A stretch of 64,000 nucleotides of DNA from Patella vulgata. Taxonomy: Eukaryota > Mollusca > Gastropoda > Patellidae. The notes under the pieces are model-generated. The model did not search any database, was not told the DNA's origin, and saw nothing but the letters and a program-made list of their open reading frames with translations. Each line of letters starts with the position of its first letter. Position 1 is the first letter of the stretch. Positions 1-13,929 of the stretch are shown piece by piece. Where the stretch lies: contig NC_065881.2 of assembly GCF_932274485.2 (NCBI RefSeq), forward strand, positions 53,330,702-53,394,701, in the 5' to 3' direction. The position numbers were made by a program, and so were the translations under genes.

Positions 1-3000
1 AATATAGCGTCAGAATCTGACGTACCTTACACGTACCTAACTTTGCGTACTCCACTTCGTGAACTGAAGCGGTGCCCAGCAGCGGGATCTGGGTAGATGT
101 AAAAACTACACTCAGGAAATTGGGTTCAACAACACCTCGTCAACACAATACTTCACATGATAATAGGTTAAGTGTACAATGCTAGGGCAGGAATTTTGCC
201 AAGGCAGCGAGGTTTCCATCGTTGAATTCCAAATACCAAGAGATCTTTAATGTGCACTATCAATGTATACACAGAATCTCGGTTCCTCAGAACGACTAGG
301 CACATTTCGCCAATCATTCCCGAAGATACCCATGACCAGTATGTTCCTTCTCAGCCCATGCCGAGAACTTTTGGGTTGTGAGCTAAGTGTCCTAACCACA
401 CAACCAACGCCCCCGATCCATGAGTTAACGCCGATGTTTAATGACTATCAGTACATATTTTTAGTATAAGTTGTTTTATTATATAATTGAACAACATATT
501 CTACCAGATGACACAAAATAAATCAATAAATATTTAAATATGAGTTATGTTATCTGACACGAAACGTGTAAATAAACATATTTCATAAGTGAACGAATGT
601 AAAACAATAAATGATAATATATCATACGTCGCCTTGTGTGCCAAAACTATTTTCCTATATACATACAGGTCGAAAATATGGAATTCACAGTATTTCACAC
701 GAATTGTGACCGTGAACGTGCTACTTATGTATGAAGACATTAGTCGTTGGTCAAGCCATATTGACCAAAAGCTTTATCTAATGTAGTTAATGGCCGTGCG
801 GACATGTTTGTTAACAGAAACCCTAATGACTGCTTGTGTTTTCAGATAACATGACCTTACTTTTTAGGTCTTTCTCTAAAAATCACCGTTCCCGATAACA
901 TGTATGGTTTATTTGAAATAAAGATATAAACACCCCACCTCCATAAAATAGTATAGCTAGCATTAAATTTAAATAAGTTCAACAATTTTAGTTGCACAAA
1001 AGACCAAGACACACCAGGACTGAAGTGAATAACATTTGACGAAGAGAAGGTTAATTTAATTCGTGTACTAACAATAACTAATAGAAATAAAAAGACACGT
1101 TCAGCGAGTAATTCTATTTCAACCCTCATTTCAAAAGCATTTACGAAAATCAATCTTGAACATTAATTAGTAGAAGTAATTTGAAACAGAGAAAACAACA
1201 TTTATTTGGAAACCTTGCGAACAAAACAAATTTCGTAATTTGTTCTGTGATGTTTGTTTGGTCTAATTATTTCGTCTATTTTTTCAGACCCTTGTAACAA
1301 AAATTATTAGTATAAAATATCGACAAATTATAATAAGTTAAATTCACCTATGCAAAAGATCAAACGAAATCGTTGTACAACGATAGGGTTTGTCTTCTTA
1401 ATAAAAGTAAACGTCTCAGAATAATTCCAGACTGAAGTCTTTGTAACAATAGTGCAAACAATGGAAACTTAATTAAAAACGTGGCCTGCATGTGATAAGA
1501 AACGTCGTTATTAAATAACCGAGTAGTTATATCCAGATATACTATATGTTGTGTTTTGTGTTGAATAGTTAACCGTACTTCTAGATTGTCATTTAAAGAT
1601 TTCCTTTGAAGATTTGAATGGACACAATGTTCTGAAATTGTTTGAAAATCGTTGTTGCTGTGAGAGGTCGTGAATATATCGATGGGGATTTTGACACCCC
1701 ATTTTTTTAACAAGGCGAATACTTACTTATCAACAACTGACGAAAGAGTAATGTGGTCTTAATTTTTTACCCCTACCCATTTTTTCTAGGGATTTTAAAT
1801 CACCAGAAAAGTCTTTTTGTTTAATTTTCTGAAAATGCATCGATTGTGTATATGTGAGTAGCTGCTATAACGGGGCATCATTAGCAACTTGAAACGAGTT
1901 TATTATGGCAGAGCATTTAATTAATTGGCTTTTGGAGTGATATGATACACATATTTGAAACATTATCGTAATACGGATACATGTCATTTTTAATTTATTA
2001 CATTAGATTCTAACCAGATAATGATAACTAGTGTGTGTTATGACTTAGGAGGTAAACAAAAACGCCCCTATCTCAATCAAGCACCAACGAGAAGGTAATA
2101 TTTTATATTTTGTAGTATAATTTGACAGGATAATCAATGCTTTAATATCACGGAGACAGTTTTAATAACAATATCATTACTTCTAGACTAAACAATATCC
2201 CGTGTTATATAGAACTTAATTTTGTTCTATCACATTTAAATTGAAATTGGATTAGCATCCTAAAAGTCATTTTAGGAAATTTCGAAATTATATGGATGGG
2301 AAAATAAATTTCTTTACAGTCGTTGTTTGTACAAATGCAGACTAACCCCACTGACCTCCTACCGCCTTGGTCAAAACAGACTTGTCGATCCGAACTTTAA
2401 TCGAATATTATTGATCCAGTACCTTGACACACAATTTGCCGGAAGATAGAAGACATAACCCTTGCCCCATGTCGGCTTTAAATAGTCGGAGGTTCAATAT
2501 AATAGTAGCAGTGGGTAACTGGGTAGTTTTTCAAAAAAAAAGTTCATTCTGTGATATCAATCGCACCAGCGAGGATATTTTACATGGCCAAACACATTAT
2601 TTCCACTGTTGTACATTTCATGTTCGTACGACAGACTCTTATGTTTCTTGAAACATGTATTGGTGTCAATATAGGATCTATATAACATGCATGATCCATA
2701 AATACACTTTTTAGAAATGGTCACTCTCCCAAACTAAGACACTCTGTAAACTAATTGACAAGGAAGAATTAATGGTCGGAATGTATGTCCGTAGTAGTAG
2801 TAGTAGTAGTAGAACCATTCGTCGTTTAACGTCTGCGTCCACAATAGTGGTATTGTATTGTCTGTCAATATTTAGGAGTTAAAGATGCTAAGTCACATGA
2901 ATAGTGATAAAAAATCACAACGTGACCGCCATTCTTTTTCTTGTTAATCCAGTCGTCTGCGTCTTTTGTCCTGTTAAAACAGCATGTCTTTGTTTGACAA

Positions 3001-4096
3001 GTTGATAAGTTCACATGAAACGAGGTGCCAGTTTCGTCTGAATTTAAAGTACAAGTTAGCTTATTTCTAAAGTTCAAACAGTTCGTATCCTAAGAAAGAA
3101 ATATCTGACGACCTTAAAAGTTAGAAATAGGAATATGATTACTCTTCTGTGATCCTTTATTCGCAGGGTTCTTGCAATGTGTACATAATAAGGAGAAGTT
3201 TGATTATTCGGGGAAGGTCGTATATTGTTGTATTTTAATAAAAAGTCTACTCGCCCATTAACAGATTAAATACATGTAGTAAGTAGATGCAGCTACAGAG
3301 GACAAGCGGGTTTCATTTACAATGTCGCTTCTTACGATAAGTGCATGACTTATGAACTTTTGATTACGTCATTGAAACACTATACCATCAATTTGAGAAT
3401 GTTTGGAGAGACAATGTTAAATACACATGTATTTACTACAGATTACGTAAATCACATCACATAATATGTACCTTAACACGTCAACTAGCAGACCTGTTGC
3501 CTATTATGTTTTATAAGGTGGGAATGCAAAGTATACAAACCGTACACATAAAATAATATGTCAACAGCAATCCATCTTCTCCGCAACATAAAGTGCGCTT
3601 TAAATACAAATACACTACGGGGATAATTTCAAAACTTATTTTTCGTTCACGGTATTATATAATTTTCGGCTGAACAAGCCTCTTTCACGATTATTAAAGT
3701 AATCTGACCACAGTATTATCCGTCACATCAGATATCACCAACTTAAACAAAAGCTGGGATTAGTTGAAGCCCGACCCAGACACTGATAGAAAAATACAGA
3801 TTACATTACGTTTCGTTTCGTGATAATTTTCCCATTCCATAATTTGTCAGTATGTAATTATGATTTAGAAATAGATAACGTGAAAATGATATTCAGCAAT
3901 TCCTTTCGATACGTGATTGGGCATTGACATAAACGAAACGCGATCATCAGTTCTGTAAATCGAATTAAATTGATTACCTTATAGAATTACAGCCAATGCC
4001 AAAGTATATTAATTATGTTGCATGTTACTCAAATGAGGTTGCATCGCGAAAAGCAAGAACACCCCACATCGTTCACGACGCTCCGCAGAATGTTGC
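1..4096. other. Intergenic or intronic sequence, no recognised exon
   Basis: AT-rich sequence downstream, on the minus strand, of the FAD-protein exon. It probably contains intron of that gene, but I could not recognise a second exon by homology. A (GTA)n microsatellite lies at 2791-2812. The open frames here (for example 117 codons at 1360-1713 minus) show no family signature. Confidence 0.5.
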
Positions 4097-4153
4097 CTAA
4101 ACGCTAAAGCGAATCACGGTAGAAAACTGAAAGATGTAGTGATAATAGCTTAC

Positions 4154-4708
4154 CTTGTGTCCGAACCGTAAATCTTTTGATATATCTAATCTGCATATCA
4201 CATTCACTAAATATTCTTGAAATATTCCTACATGTGTGAAGAAACTGTCATTGGACCAACAGCCTTCAATATTATCGAAGTCAACACCTAGTTTCCGTAA
4301 GAAAACCACACTCTTGGGGTCCATAGCTAATTGGTGCGGTTTGTTTAATAACGCCTTTTTACACAATTCCTCAAATAAAATTAATTTCCTTACTTTACCA
4401 GTTTTGGCTGCTATTAAGATTGATAATAACCCTATGGGACCCCCTCCTATAACTACCACAGTCATGCGAGCCTGTCGTTTTCTAATGTTGTCGTATATGG
4501 TTTTGGTACAAACAAACCCAGCTACGATAAATGCTGTTAACATTAGCTGCTGTATGACAATCGTGGATTGCATGTTGGCATAATCCAAGGAATCGCAAGT
4601 CATGTTTTCCGACTCGTTCTCTTCGTTGGAATCCATGAAGAATAGATGTCTTTCCGTGTGGCAAATATTGCCACTCGACAGCTCCAACTGTGGTGTGAAA
4701 GACATCAA
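4154..4708 (-). CDS. 5' coding exon of a membrane-anchored FAD-dependent monooxygenase-like protein (partial)
   Basis: This is the first coding exon of a minus-strand gene. It gives exactly 185 codons and ends in phase 0 at AAG followed by the donor GTAAGC (4153-4148). A hydrophobic segment at about residues 52-68 looks like a single N-terminal membrane anchor and is followed by a basic stretch. A Rossmann dinucleotide-binding motif then follows (VVVIGGGPIGLLS, about residues 84-96), with an acidic residue after the second strand (LILFEE). The stretch after it (HQLAMDPKSVVFLRKLGVDF) resembles the region after the Rossmann motif in MICAL and other UbiH-type flavin monooxygenases, which supports FAD binding. 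The protein is incomplete: the remaining FAD and substrate domains must lie in exons I could not find. A second in-frame Met at residue 25 (MDSNEENE) is another possible start. The exact family and substrate are unknown. Confidence 0.75.
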
Positions 4709-6426
4709 ACTTTGATAATTATTAGCTATCCTTTAGTGAGGTATATTCTAATACGCGAGGGAAAATACAACTAGCAGACGACACCGCCAATCACGTCACA
4801 GGAAAGTAAATAGTGGCCAGCATGGTGAGGCTACCGTGGAAATTCATTATCGCCCTCCTTCATATTAACTTCATCAAACACTTATTAACAAGGTTTCCTC
4901 TATGCACCATTCAATATTCCCAATTATATTAGAATAGGAATACGTCCACAGTAAATTAAGGCTTCCGATACTAAAACCTGGCAATTATAGAAGCACACGC
5001 AATGTAATTGGACATAGAAACACCTCTTCTGAATTTATCACCGACACCAAAGCCTGACTGAGTATTGGTATGGTGTCCTGTAGAGTAGTTCAAACGGACG
5101 AAAGAAACCTTCCTGAAAGAAAATACAATAAAAAAGTTGATTAATTGTGGGAAAATATCGACTGATTCAATATATTCAATGGATTGTTATTGTGTTCTGA
5201 ATAAACAATAATATCTGGACTGGAATAAGGGTCTAATTACTATACAAATTACTTTGTTTTTTCCAGATTGCTTACCATTAGCCATTACTTAAACCAAACA
5301 CTGATATCAATACTGGAACAACACACAAAGCGGTTCCGGTATTCCATTATAGGCCAAAACAATAACTTGCCAAATAAATTTCCGGCTTGACCAAATTAAA
5401 AGAAAACAACAAACAATTATACAGGACTACTCGACCTTAACATTAATGGACTCCACAATAATTGGTGTTTGAAGTAAATTGATATGATAGGTTATAAATC
5501 TGCATGATGGTAATAATTCAACATGTAACCTATCGGCACAGATGCTCGTAGATTATTCCGAAACCCGGGGATATTATGATATTCAACTCTCCAACCAAAT
5601 TTGACTTTTCTTAGCAAAACACTCTGAACATTATCAGACCTGGAATCTGAGATCCATCACTCTCTAGATTACAACAAGATAACATATCGCTTTTTGTTAC
5701 GTGGTTACGCCCTTATTCTTCTTTGAGACAAATCAATACAGGTTGAAAAGATGTGACTTTATACCTCGATTCTCGCTAGTCTGTTTCAATAGTAGGCCTA
5801 CTAGACTATGATAGATGCTCTAGTACTCACAGATGTCAAGCGTTTCACTGTCGTATAACTTTTCACGTTACGTTAGCCCACTGTGTTGTGTGTTACAACT
5901 TGCCGAGACAGGTGAGTGTTGGTGATAACTTCCTATCCGTTAGTAGAACACAATACCGTATTGATTGAACTCTGTACAGGTCCTGGCGCTTAGTTCGGAT
6001 CAATTCACTGAGAAAAACCTGGCTTGATAATTATCTCATAATAGAATTGATTCAATCCGACTTCTCATAGGTCCAAAATACCCTATGAGTGATTAGCCAT
6101 ATGAAGAGGGTTTAAAGGGATATTGCCAAATATTACAGCTGGGTTTAATCCACGCAATTTGATGTAATGTTGACGCCCTGAGCAGGCAAAAAAACTATAA
6201 TAAAAGCCCGCCGAAACTCCATGTGTATGTTTTTCATCCTGATTCTTATCCAAAGACTATTTTCTTAATATGAATATGCCTGAAGCATCCAGGTATCATG
6301 GCACCGCAGAATGTCATCAATTTTAAATTAGCTGTAATTTAACAGACAATTCAAGTAATAATATTACATTAAAGAAACAAAGTCGAAGACAAATCCATCA
6401 ACAGATGTCTTGCTGAAATGCAGTCC
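4709..6426. other. Upstream region of the FAD-protein gene
   Basis: Non-coding sequence 5' of the minus-strand FAD-protein exon. It should hold the promoter and any 5' UTR exon of that gene. I see no clear TATA box, CpG cluster or further coding exon. Confidence 0.4.
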
Positions 6427-6827
6427 TTAATCATACATTATGCAAGAGCTAAATCTGTCTATTGCAGGTCTTTCTTTAGGCCTGAAATGTTATATCTAAA
6501 TTATTAATTAGACATTAATTAACTTATTCAGACCATAATCAACTCTCGGTGTCATCGCTAGCCTGCGATGTTTATTGGACTAGGTTCCGATTTGGTTTTC
6601 GACTTCCATTCATGATTTAATCATGAAGTGGATAATTGAGACTATGTTTTTTTTTATCGTACCGACTTTAGTAATGATGATCGGGGCTAGGCCGAAAATT
6701 CAATCGCTAAAATCTCGGTTCAGAGTGGATCAATTTGACTGAAATTCTCAGCAAATTCCCTTTAATTTATCTAGTTTTTAACTATTATAGTCAGCTCTTT
6801 ATCTAATCTTCCATAATGTATCTTTAA
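6427..6827 (-). mobile_element. TTAA-ended MITE, copy 1
   Basis: About 400 bp, with ends TTAATCATACATTATG and, in reverse complement, TTAAAGATACATTATGG. The body is shared with copies at 10.1, 16.5, 24.4 and 43.0 kb, including the block around CAATAGACAGATTTAGCTC. Both edges fall on TTAA, so the target duplication may be TTAA, as in piggyBac-type elements. There is no coding capacity. Confidence 0.8.
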
Positions 6828-9800
6828 TAAGCCCTTTTATGGTGTTTTGCATCAATGGCCGTTTATCATGTGGTATACCATTCAACAAACTTTCTCTGTG
6901 TATTGATAAGTCGGGCAACGTATTGAGTCCATACTCCTGAAATCAAATAACCTGCCCCCCCCCCCCCCGTCATATATACATTTGATAACCGAGTCACTAA
7001 ATATTACCCCATTTGGGCTTTTTGTGCCAACCCATGCCTCCATCAGATTAAGGATTGGCTGATCAAATACTGTATACAGCAAATAGCGGCTGGGGTTAAA
7101 TTTTCTAAAGCTCTCTGTCGGCTCTCCTAGCATGTTCTGTTCACAGTCTTGACAGTACCTGATCGAAACAATTTTGAGCAGGGCCCCGTTTTACAGAGAA
7201 CACACGTAAGATTTAGCTACTTTTCGTGAACCCTCAACCCGGGCCCCATGAGGTTACTTGAGGACAGGTTGAATAACAGGATATTCAATTCCGTCATCGG
7301 TTAATTTTTATCGATAATAATACAAATAACATGCGTCATATATAATATGATTGAAAAGAATTTCTTTCCCACATGCTTAGTTCGATAAAGTGAACAAAAA
7401 GTGATTTTGTATGTTCTTTAGCTCAAAATTTATTCTTTAGACCTAACCAATATACACATTACATCAATATTCATTTTCTATAATAGGTATTGACATATGT
7501 GATGTATTGGATTGTAGCATGGAAAATACCTTGTATTCGTATTGTGAACAGAATTGTGAAGGGTTTTCTCTGTGTCTTTTGTAATGCAACAATTACATTC
7601 AAAACTTAGCTACAATTTCCAAGACGTGCGCATAACGGCGTAAGTCAGTTTGACTATAGAAACCACAGTGTTATAATTATACAATGCGTTTGAAAATATG
7701 CGTGTTTACAGCATTATTCATTTTTGCGCAATGTCTCTGAATACGGAAGTCATTAATTATGGACTGCACCTGTGGTATTCGTACATGCATGATTAATGCA
7801 TTTGTCTATACGCGAAGCTGATCGGATTACGGTTGGTCATTTCGGTTTGGAATACCGGAAGTTCTTTGCAAGTGACTCTTCTAATTAATTGAAACAGTGT
7901 ATGTTCGAAATATCGATATATTTCTGAATTCTTCCTAGAGGAAATGATTCCAACTAATCATAGAATAACTATGCCCCTTTAAGTTTAAAATCTTACGGTA
8001 TGGGTTACGGTTACTTTAAGATGAGTACTTCGTGTATGGTTAACTTACATAATGATAGATAATTGATCAACAATAATTTAATGTACATATAGTTTATTTC
8101 CGCTATCTGAATGAGAGGCTCGATGTGGGTTAAACTTCCATTCAATTATTCAGTAATAGAAAATAAGTAGAATTTTCTTTGCTTAAGATGTTGTCGATGA
8201 GAATAGTATCCACTGACGCTAAAAATGTCAGCCCATTAAATTCTATATCCATGCTTTCTTATTCATTATCCTAATTATTATTTATCTCTATCCATCTTCA
8301 CTCTGTATAATGAATATAATAATAATAGTTTAAGGGATGGATGGATGTATTAACACCGCCAATTACTTGCTTGTTAGTGTAAAATTGTCTTAAACCACCA
8401 AGACAGTAAAATAGTAATAAGTGTCTTGGTGTGACTGATTCGGACAGTTCATTTGACGGTCAGTACGAGATTATGATCTGACAGCCATGGGCTATAGATA
8501 TATAATATCGTAATGAACGGTGGTCATTATGTTGACTTTAGTCACTTGACTTGTGATACCAGACACAAACAACATAATATACATCATCTCCGTGTATTCA
8601 TGTCATTTCGTTGTATTACAAATTGAGATTTGTTAATCATAGGCGTAACTGATTTAATTGAAAAATTCTGTAATTGAAACGACGTAGAGTTGGTAAAGCG
8701 GGGTGTATTTCGTGGGGGAAGTTGGCGTAACATAATGTTCACAGTGCATATCAAAATTGTGGAGAAAAAAAACCCCGGAATATTCGGCGGTCCACCATTA
8801 ATTCCCTCATTGCCTAATTCTGGTCTCTTTGCCCGGCTTCAACTTTTCCCAAAATTTTCGTTGGGCTGAACGCTTTCCACCAAAGACGGACATCTGGCCA
8901 TGACTGTGTACCCAAGTTTGTAGGAGGTTGACCACCGAAATTGTAAGTTACACAAACTTTGGGTAGCATACTATATGAAAATGTAACTATCTGTCGTACC
9001 AATCACCGTAACCAACCTTAGCTATATTATCCTCCCGCCTCTGAATCATGAATATTTACCAAAACCTGACAGAAAATGCCAATTCAAACTCGTTGTTCAA
9101 TTTAAGATCTAACGTAAAGAAAGGTTGTCAGGCAACGAAACATACGACCACGGTAGCAAAGTCGTCCGTGCTGATCACAAGGACGGGCGCATATTTATTG
9201 TTTTGTAGCTAATGATCTAGCATTTAAAAGACACCAAAAACTGATCAAGAGAAACAACCTATTAGGTTATTATCAGAAATAATTAAAATTTGATTGGCTT
9301 CTACCCCTTCCAGATGCTAACATTTATTAAACTGGTAACGTTATACATTTAACTGTTCGGGTTATCGGAAATCGTTGAAAATTACTGGGTTTCATCACAT
9401 TTCAGATCAACCGGAAAATAACTTTAAGCGCTAGAGGGTCCACAAGTAATCCTAGACTTCTTCATGTCATGACCATAAACACTGTGGGTATATAAGTCTT
9501 AAGTAAATTGGAGTTATTATTCGTGAAGTTATTGTCCATATTTGCAAACATTTTACAAGTTAAATTTTTTAGATTTAATTTCAAGCTTCATGTGATTAAA
9601 AATTAAATATTGTACGTCACAGTTTCTGAGACAGAATATACCACTGTTTCATCAGAACTCTGATTATTGAGCTATCGTCCGTTTTCAGCAAAATTGCATG
9701 AACCGGTGCATACTGGACGACTAAACATATTTAATGGGGTTTCCGAAATCTGATTGGTATTATAGTTTATGTATACAGTAAATTCCCTAATTAGAATCCA

Positions 9801-10076
9801 TTTCTACTAATATTTTATTAAAGTGTGCATTGTTGTTGAGTTCAATAGCCAACAGCCTTCTAATATCGTATGTGACTGTTTCTCGATACATTATGTGACA
9901 TATATCATACAAGCAGGTAATTCACTGTGTTGAATTTAAGTTTAGTACTAAAATTTAAAACTCATTAAACATCTAATATCACTTATTTGAAATATCTCTT
10001 GAGTACTTGTATACGTTAACAGAATTCTCTAAAAGTAAATCGTATATCTACGCAACACAAGATAATATAGTATATT
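6828..10076. other. Intergenic, no gene seen
   Basis: AT-rich sequence with a poly-C run at about 6955-6968 and no recognisable exon, RNA gene or intact transposon. The 62-codon frame at 8814-9002 (minus) has no family signature. Confidence 0.4.
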
Positions 10077-10461
10077 AAACATGCACTAAATCTGCCTATT
10101 GCAGGTCTTTCTTTAGGATTGAAATGTTATCTAAATTATTGATTAGCCATTAATTAACTTATCCAGACCATAATCAACTCCTAATGTCATTAGCCTGTGA
10201 TATTTAGTGGATTTGAATACATTTTGTGATGGATAATTTAACGTAGAAATGGATAATCGAGACTTTGTTTATTAACGTACCAATGTTAGTAATGACGATC
10301 AATGTTAGCTAGACTTGCCTAAAATTGAATCGCTAATATCTCTGTTCACAGTGGAGCAATTTGACTGCAATTTTCAGCATGCTCTGTTTTCATTATCTTT
10401 TTAAAACTATTATAGCGAGAACTGTCAGCTCATGATCTAATCTTACCTAATGCCCCTTTAA
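10077..10461 (-). mobile_element. TTAA-ended MITE, copy 2 (divergent)
   Basis: Same family and orientation as the copy at 6427-6827. The body aligns from the CTAAATCTGCCTATTGCAGG end to the CTTTAA end. The termini are more mutated, so this looks like an older insertion. A further partial copy of the inner end (TATTATAG...GTCAGCTCTTTATCTAA) lies at about 10697-10795. Confidence 0.7.
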
Positions 10462-12382
10462 ATGGCGTATAACTCTATTCTTTGGAACCTTAAAATCTAA
10501 ATTGTTTTGCACTCCCTTTTAAAAAAGTTCATTCTAAACAGTTTTTTTTTATTTAATTATTATTTTGTCGTTTATGAATAATTTATTTTTAATAGTACTT
10601 GCGCATTGTCTTCTGGGATATGTTTTTCTTTTGTCATTACAAATGGAGCTCGAAAGCATTATATCCGTAGAATACACGACTCGCGTATTGATATTCATTT
10701 TCCATTATCTATTTTAAAACTATTATAGAAAAAAATGTCAGCTCTTTATCTAAATCTTACATAATGCATCCGTAACAAGTCTTAAATGAAAAACTTTTCA
10801 AATACACAATATCACTGATCTGAAAATACCCCTTGTGTATACATTAACAGAATCACGCTAAACCAAGGGAAAAAAGCACAGAGACTGCTATCGCTCTAAC
10901 GGGTTTGGTCCCGTAAATCAAAGGATCTTTATTTGTAAATTGGTTGAAATAAAGACAACAACTGTAAACTATACATCACTTCACAGTAACAGATAAAACA
11001 TGAAAATGAAATAACGATGAAAGCTATATAATTTGAATCTTTTTTATCTCTGGAATATCTTACCGATTTTAGTTCACGTAGAATTAGTTTACAGACTCAT
11101 TTATAGGTGTTGATATTTAAACGTTCAAGATACATAAGACCAAAGTCTTTTTCTCCAGAAAGTCGGAATAAAAAATGCACGTTCTTGACTAGTGGATTAT
11201 CAGAGGAAGTACGGGTGTACTATGGATAAAGAATCGAGCATGACGTAATTGTCGCCATCTTGGAATTAGGACGTCATATCAAAAATTGAAGTACGTCTAT
11301 CGATACGTACGCAATTGTCCCAAGAAACAAGCACACAATGTTTCATGTCGATCGTGGATGAGTAGCTCTTGGGGCCTAGTACCTGGTTCAGAAATGTTTA
11401 TGCAGTAAACTGATACTGTACATAAAGTGGTAACTAACGATCGATAAACTGAAATAATCTAGTTTATCGTACAACTTCAAAAAACTACTTTTTTCTCTTC
11501 TTTTTTTTTCTTAACAATATTTATTCAATCAATATTTACATAATCTAAAGATACAATATTTAATTTATAGTTATGGTAACTGAAAACAAGCTGGAGCTTA
11601 TATAAATTCATTTCCTACTTTTGAGTTTTCGTACACGATAATATACTAAAGATATAAAAAACGATAAAATATAGGATTTGTGTACATACCTAATAAACAC
11701 AGTAATGATGTTTATATGTTTTATCAAAATAAACCAACCACATGAACATTTTACGTCAAACAGTTTCGCTATGCGTCTAGACCTCTGGTCATAAAATTAC
11801 GTAGGCTTTAAGGCTTATGTATATAGTATTCATGTAAACTGCTCACTCACATCTGTTGCCGAAACATTCATACAAATAAAATCATGTGTATTATCATTTG
11901 AGCCAAACAACAGTCTATATCACAGGTCAAAATAGTGATATATTAGAGCAAATATTATTATATACTGTAGGCTATATGTAAATGATTTATTGTTGGTTAT
12001 TGTACAGTGTACTGTGAGTGTGTCCGACTTTCTGTATGTGGCTCTGGCGTCTTGTAAATAACATTATATATTGATAATTTACACTTACTTAAAAGGTTAT
12101 ATAGAGATGTTTGAGATGGAACAGCTACATTAAAAGGGCATATGCATAAGTTTCAGATGAGAGAAATGAAATACAATGTAATGGGGTTTAACTAACGAAA
12201 AATACACTCTGAAAAATGAACTCTCCCTAAATAAATTGAGCTGACAGACATGGCGTCTAACAACAGTTTATTTATAGCTTGCGGACTGCGGTAGCTCCCG
12301 ACGAATACAAAGTTTTGAGAGTGATTTGAAACAAAGTTTTGATAGATTAATTAGTTTGAATATGTTTATAGTTCAAATATAT
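10462..12382. other. Intergenic, no gene seen
   Basis: AT-rich sequence carrying the MITE fragment at about 10697-10795. The part at 12300-12382 resembles the end of the TTAA-ended element at 28835-29416 (shared block around TTTTGATAGATTAAT). No exon was recognised. Confidence 0.4.
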
Positions 12383-12834
12383 CATCAAATCACGCAGTTT
12401 GTACGCAGGAAAATATCTTTAAAGGGTCAGAATAGAAAATTTGAGATAATAAAGTCGACAAACAAATCTCCTTGCAAAAGTTTACAGTAAATGATTTTTG
12501 GGTTTGCTTATTTTGGGTATGCTTACTTTTATATAATATCACACACAGTTAATATAATAATATATCATTGTCTGGGTCATAAATTACAATTGCCCTGGCT
12601 ATATACACCATCAAATCACGCAGTTTGTACGCAGGAAAATATCTTTAAAGGGTCAGAATAGAAAATTTGAGATAATAAAGTCGACAAACAAATCTCCTTG
12701 CAAAAGTTCACAGTAAATGATTTTTGGGTTTGCTTATTTTGGGTATGCTTACTTTTATATAATATCACACACAGTTAATATAATAATATATCATTGTCTG
12801 GGTCATAAATTACAATTGCCCTGGCTATATACAC
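12383..12834. repeat. 226-bp near-perfect tandem duplication
   Basis: Two head-to-tail units, 12383-12608 and 12609-12834. The one difference I found is TTTACAG versus TTCACAG near the middle. The unit starts CATCAAATCACGCAG and ends CTATATACAC. Such identity in AT-rich non-coding DNA means a very recent duplication or an assembly artefact. Confidence 0.92.
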
Positions 12835-13217
12835 CATGTTCTGCCCTATTATATATGTAATAACTTATATGAATATCCGTATACCATTTGAAATTATATA
12901 TTCAGACATTTATTATAATATTTAGACACAACATCGACAGTTCTTGGTAAATATGGCAAACATTAATAATGGCAATAACCTTTCAAAAAAATCGAATGCA
13001 ATTTATTTTCAATCGAATTATTTGGCAGCTGTCAGAGGTTGACGTGTTGAAATGATTAATGACAAATTAATTAGTTATATCATTAAAATACACCATATTC
13101 AAGGTATGTATTAGTAGTAAACTAAGTATACTATGTACAAACTGTATTTCCTAAGCATTGTTTCTTTGGTCTAGCGTTAATTAACACTTTATAATATATT
13201 ACCGTGACTGTTCTATT

Positions 13218-13491
13218 TCTCCGGCGTTGTTAGTGATGCAGGGCGGAGGGCCTGGCAGGGACAGCTGTCTAGTCATTCGGATGAGACGAAAAACCGAGGT
13301 CCCGTGTATACATTGGAATGCACGTAAAAGATCCCTTGGCAGTTGGAATTCGATATAAGAGTAGGCGATAGTGCCGCTGCCCGGGCAAAAATTTCCCTCA
13401 TAGCACACTGTATGGCGTATGCCCGTCTTCATTAGCCCAGCATAGGAGCAGAACAGTAGGACGTTAAACCCCATTTCATTTCATTTCATTT
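13218..13491 (+). mobile_element. SINE family B, 5'-truncated copy
   Basis: This is the 3' part of the family whose full copy is at 42308-42660. It ends GACGTTAAACCCCATTTC followed by an (ATTTC)n tail. It is flanked by the direct repeat CTGTTCTATT at 13208-13217 and 13492-13501, so it is a genuine truncated retroinsertion. Confidence 0.88.
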
Positions 13492-13501
13492 CTGTTCTAT
13501 T

Positions 13502-13886
13502 ACAAAGTGACAACCAGATAGTGTACCGTATCTTGAACATGTTATGCAATATAATCACTTAATAATATTCCCATACAAGTATTAATATTTCCTGCATTCA
13601 CTCTACCGTAGCTATGTGATTTTAAATTTCATTAAGCGGAACGTACAGCTGAAAAAAATCTGATATATCGCTATTACTCTAGCTATGTATACTTCACTAA
13701 TGAAGTTATCGGATTATGGTGCAGAGTACAGAACTCTTATTGTATCTAATGTTGCAATTTTATATTTCTCTATTTACATTTGTTGTGGTTGTTTATAAAT
13801 TTTAATAACTTACATAGAACGAAAACATCGGACATCTAGTGATATCTAGATCTCAATATATAATGACCTACTTTGTGTCGAGTGGA

Positions 13887-13929
<43 letters not shown>

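Noticed and set aside
1360-1713. 117-codon minus frame, tested as a later exon of the FAD protein
   Set aside because: No flavoprotein motif, and no convincing acceptor at its 5' side.
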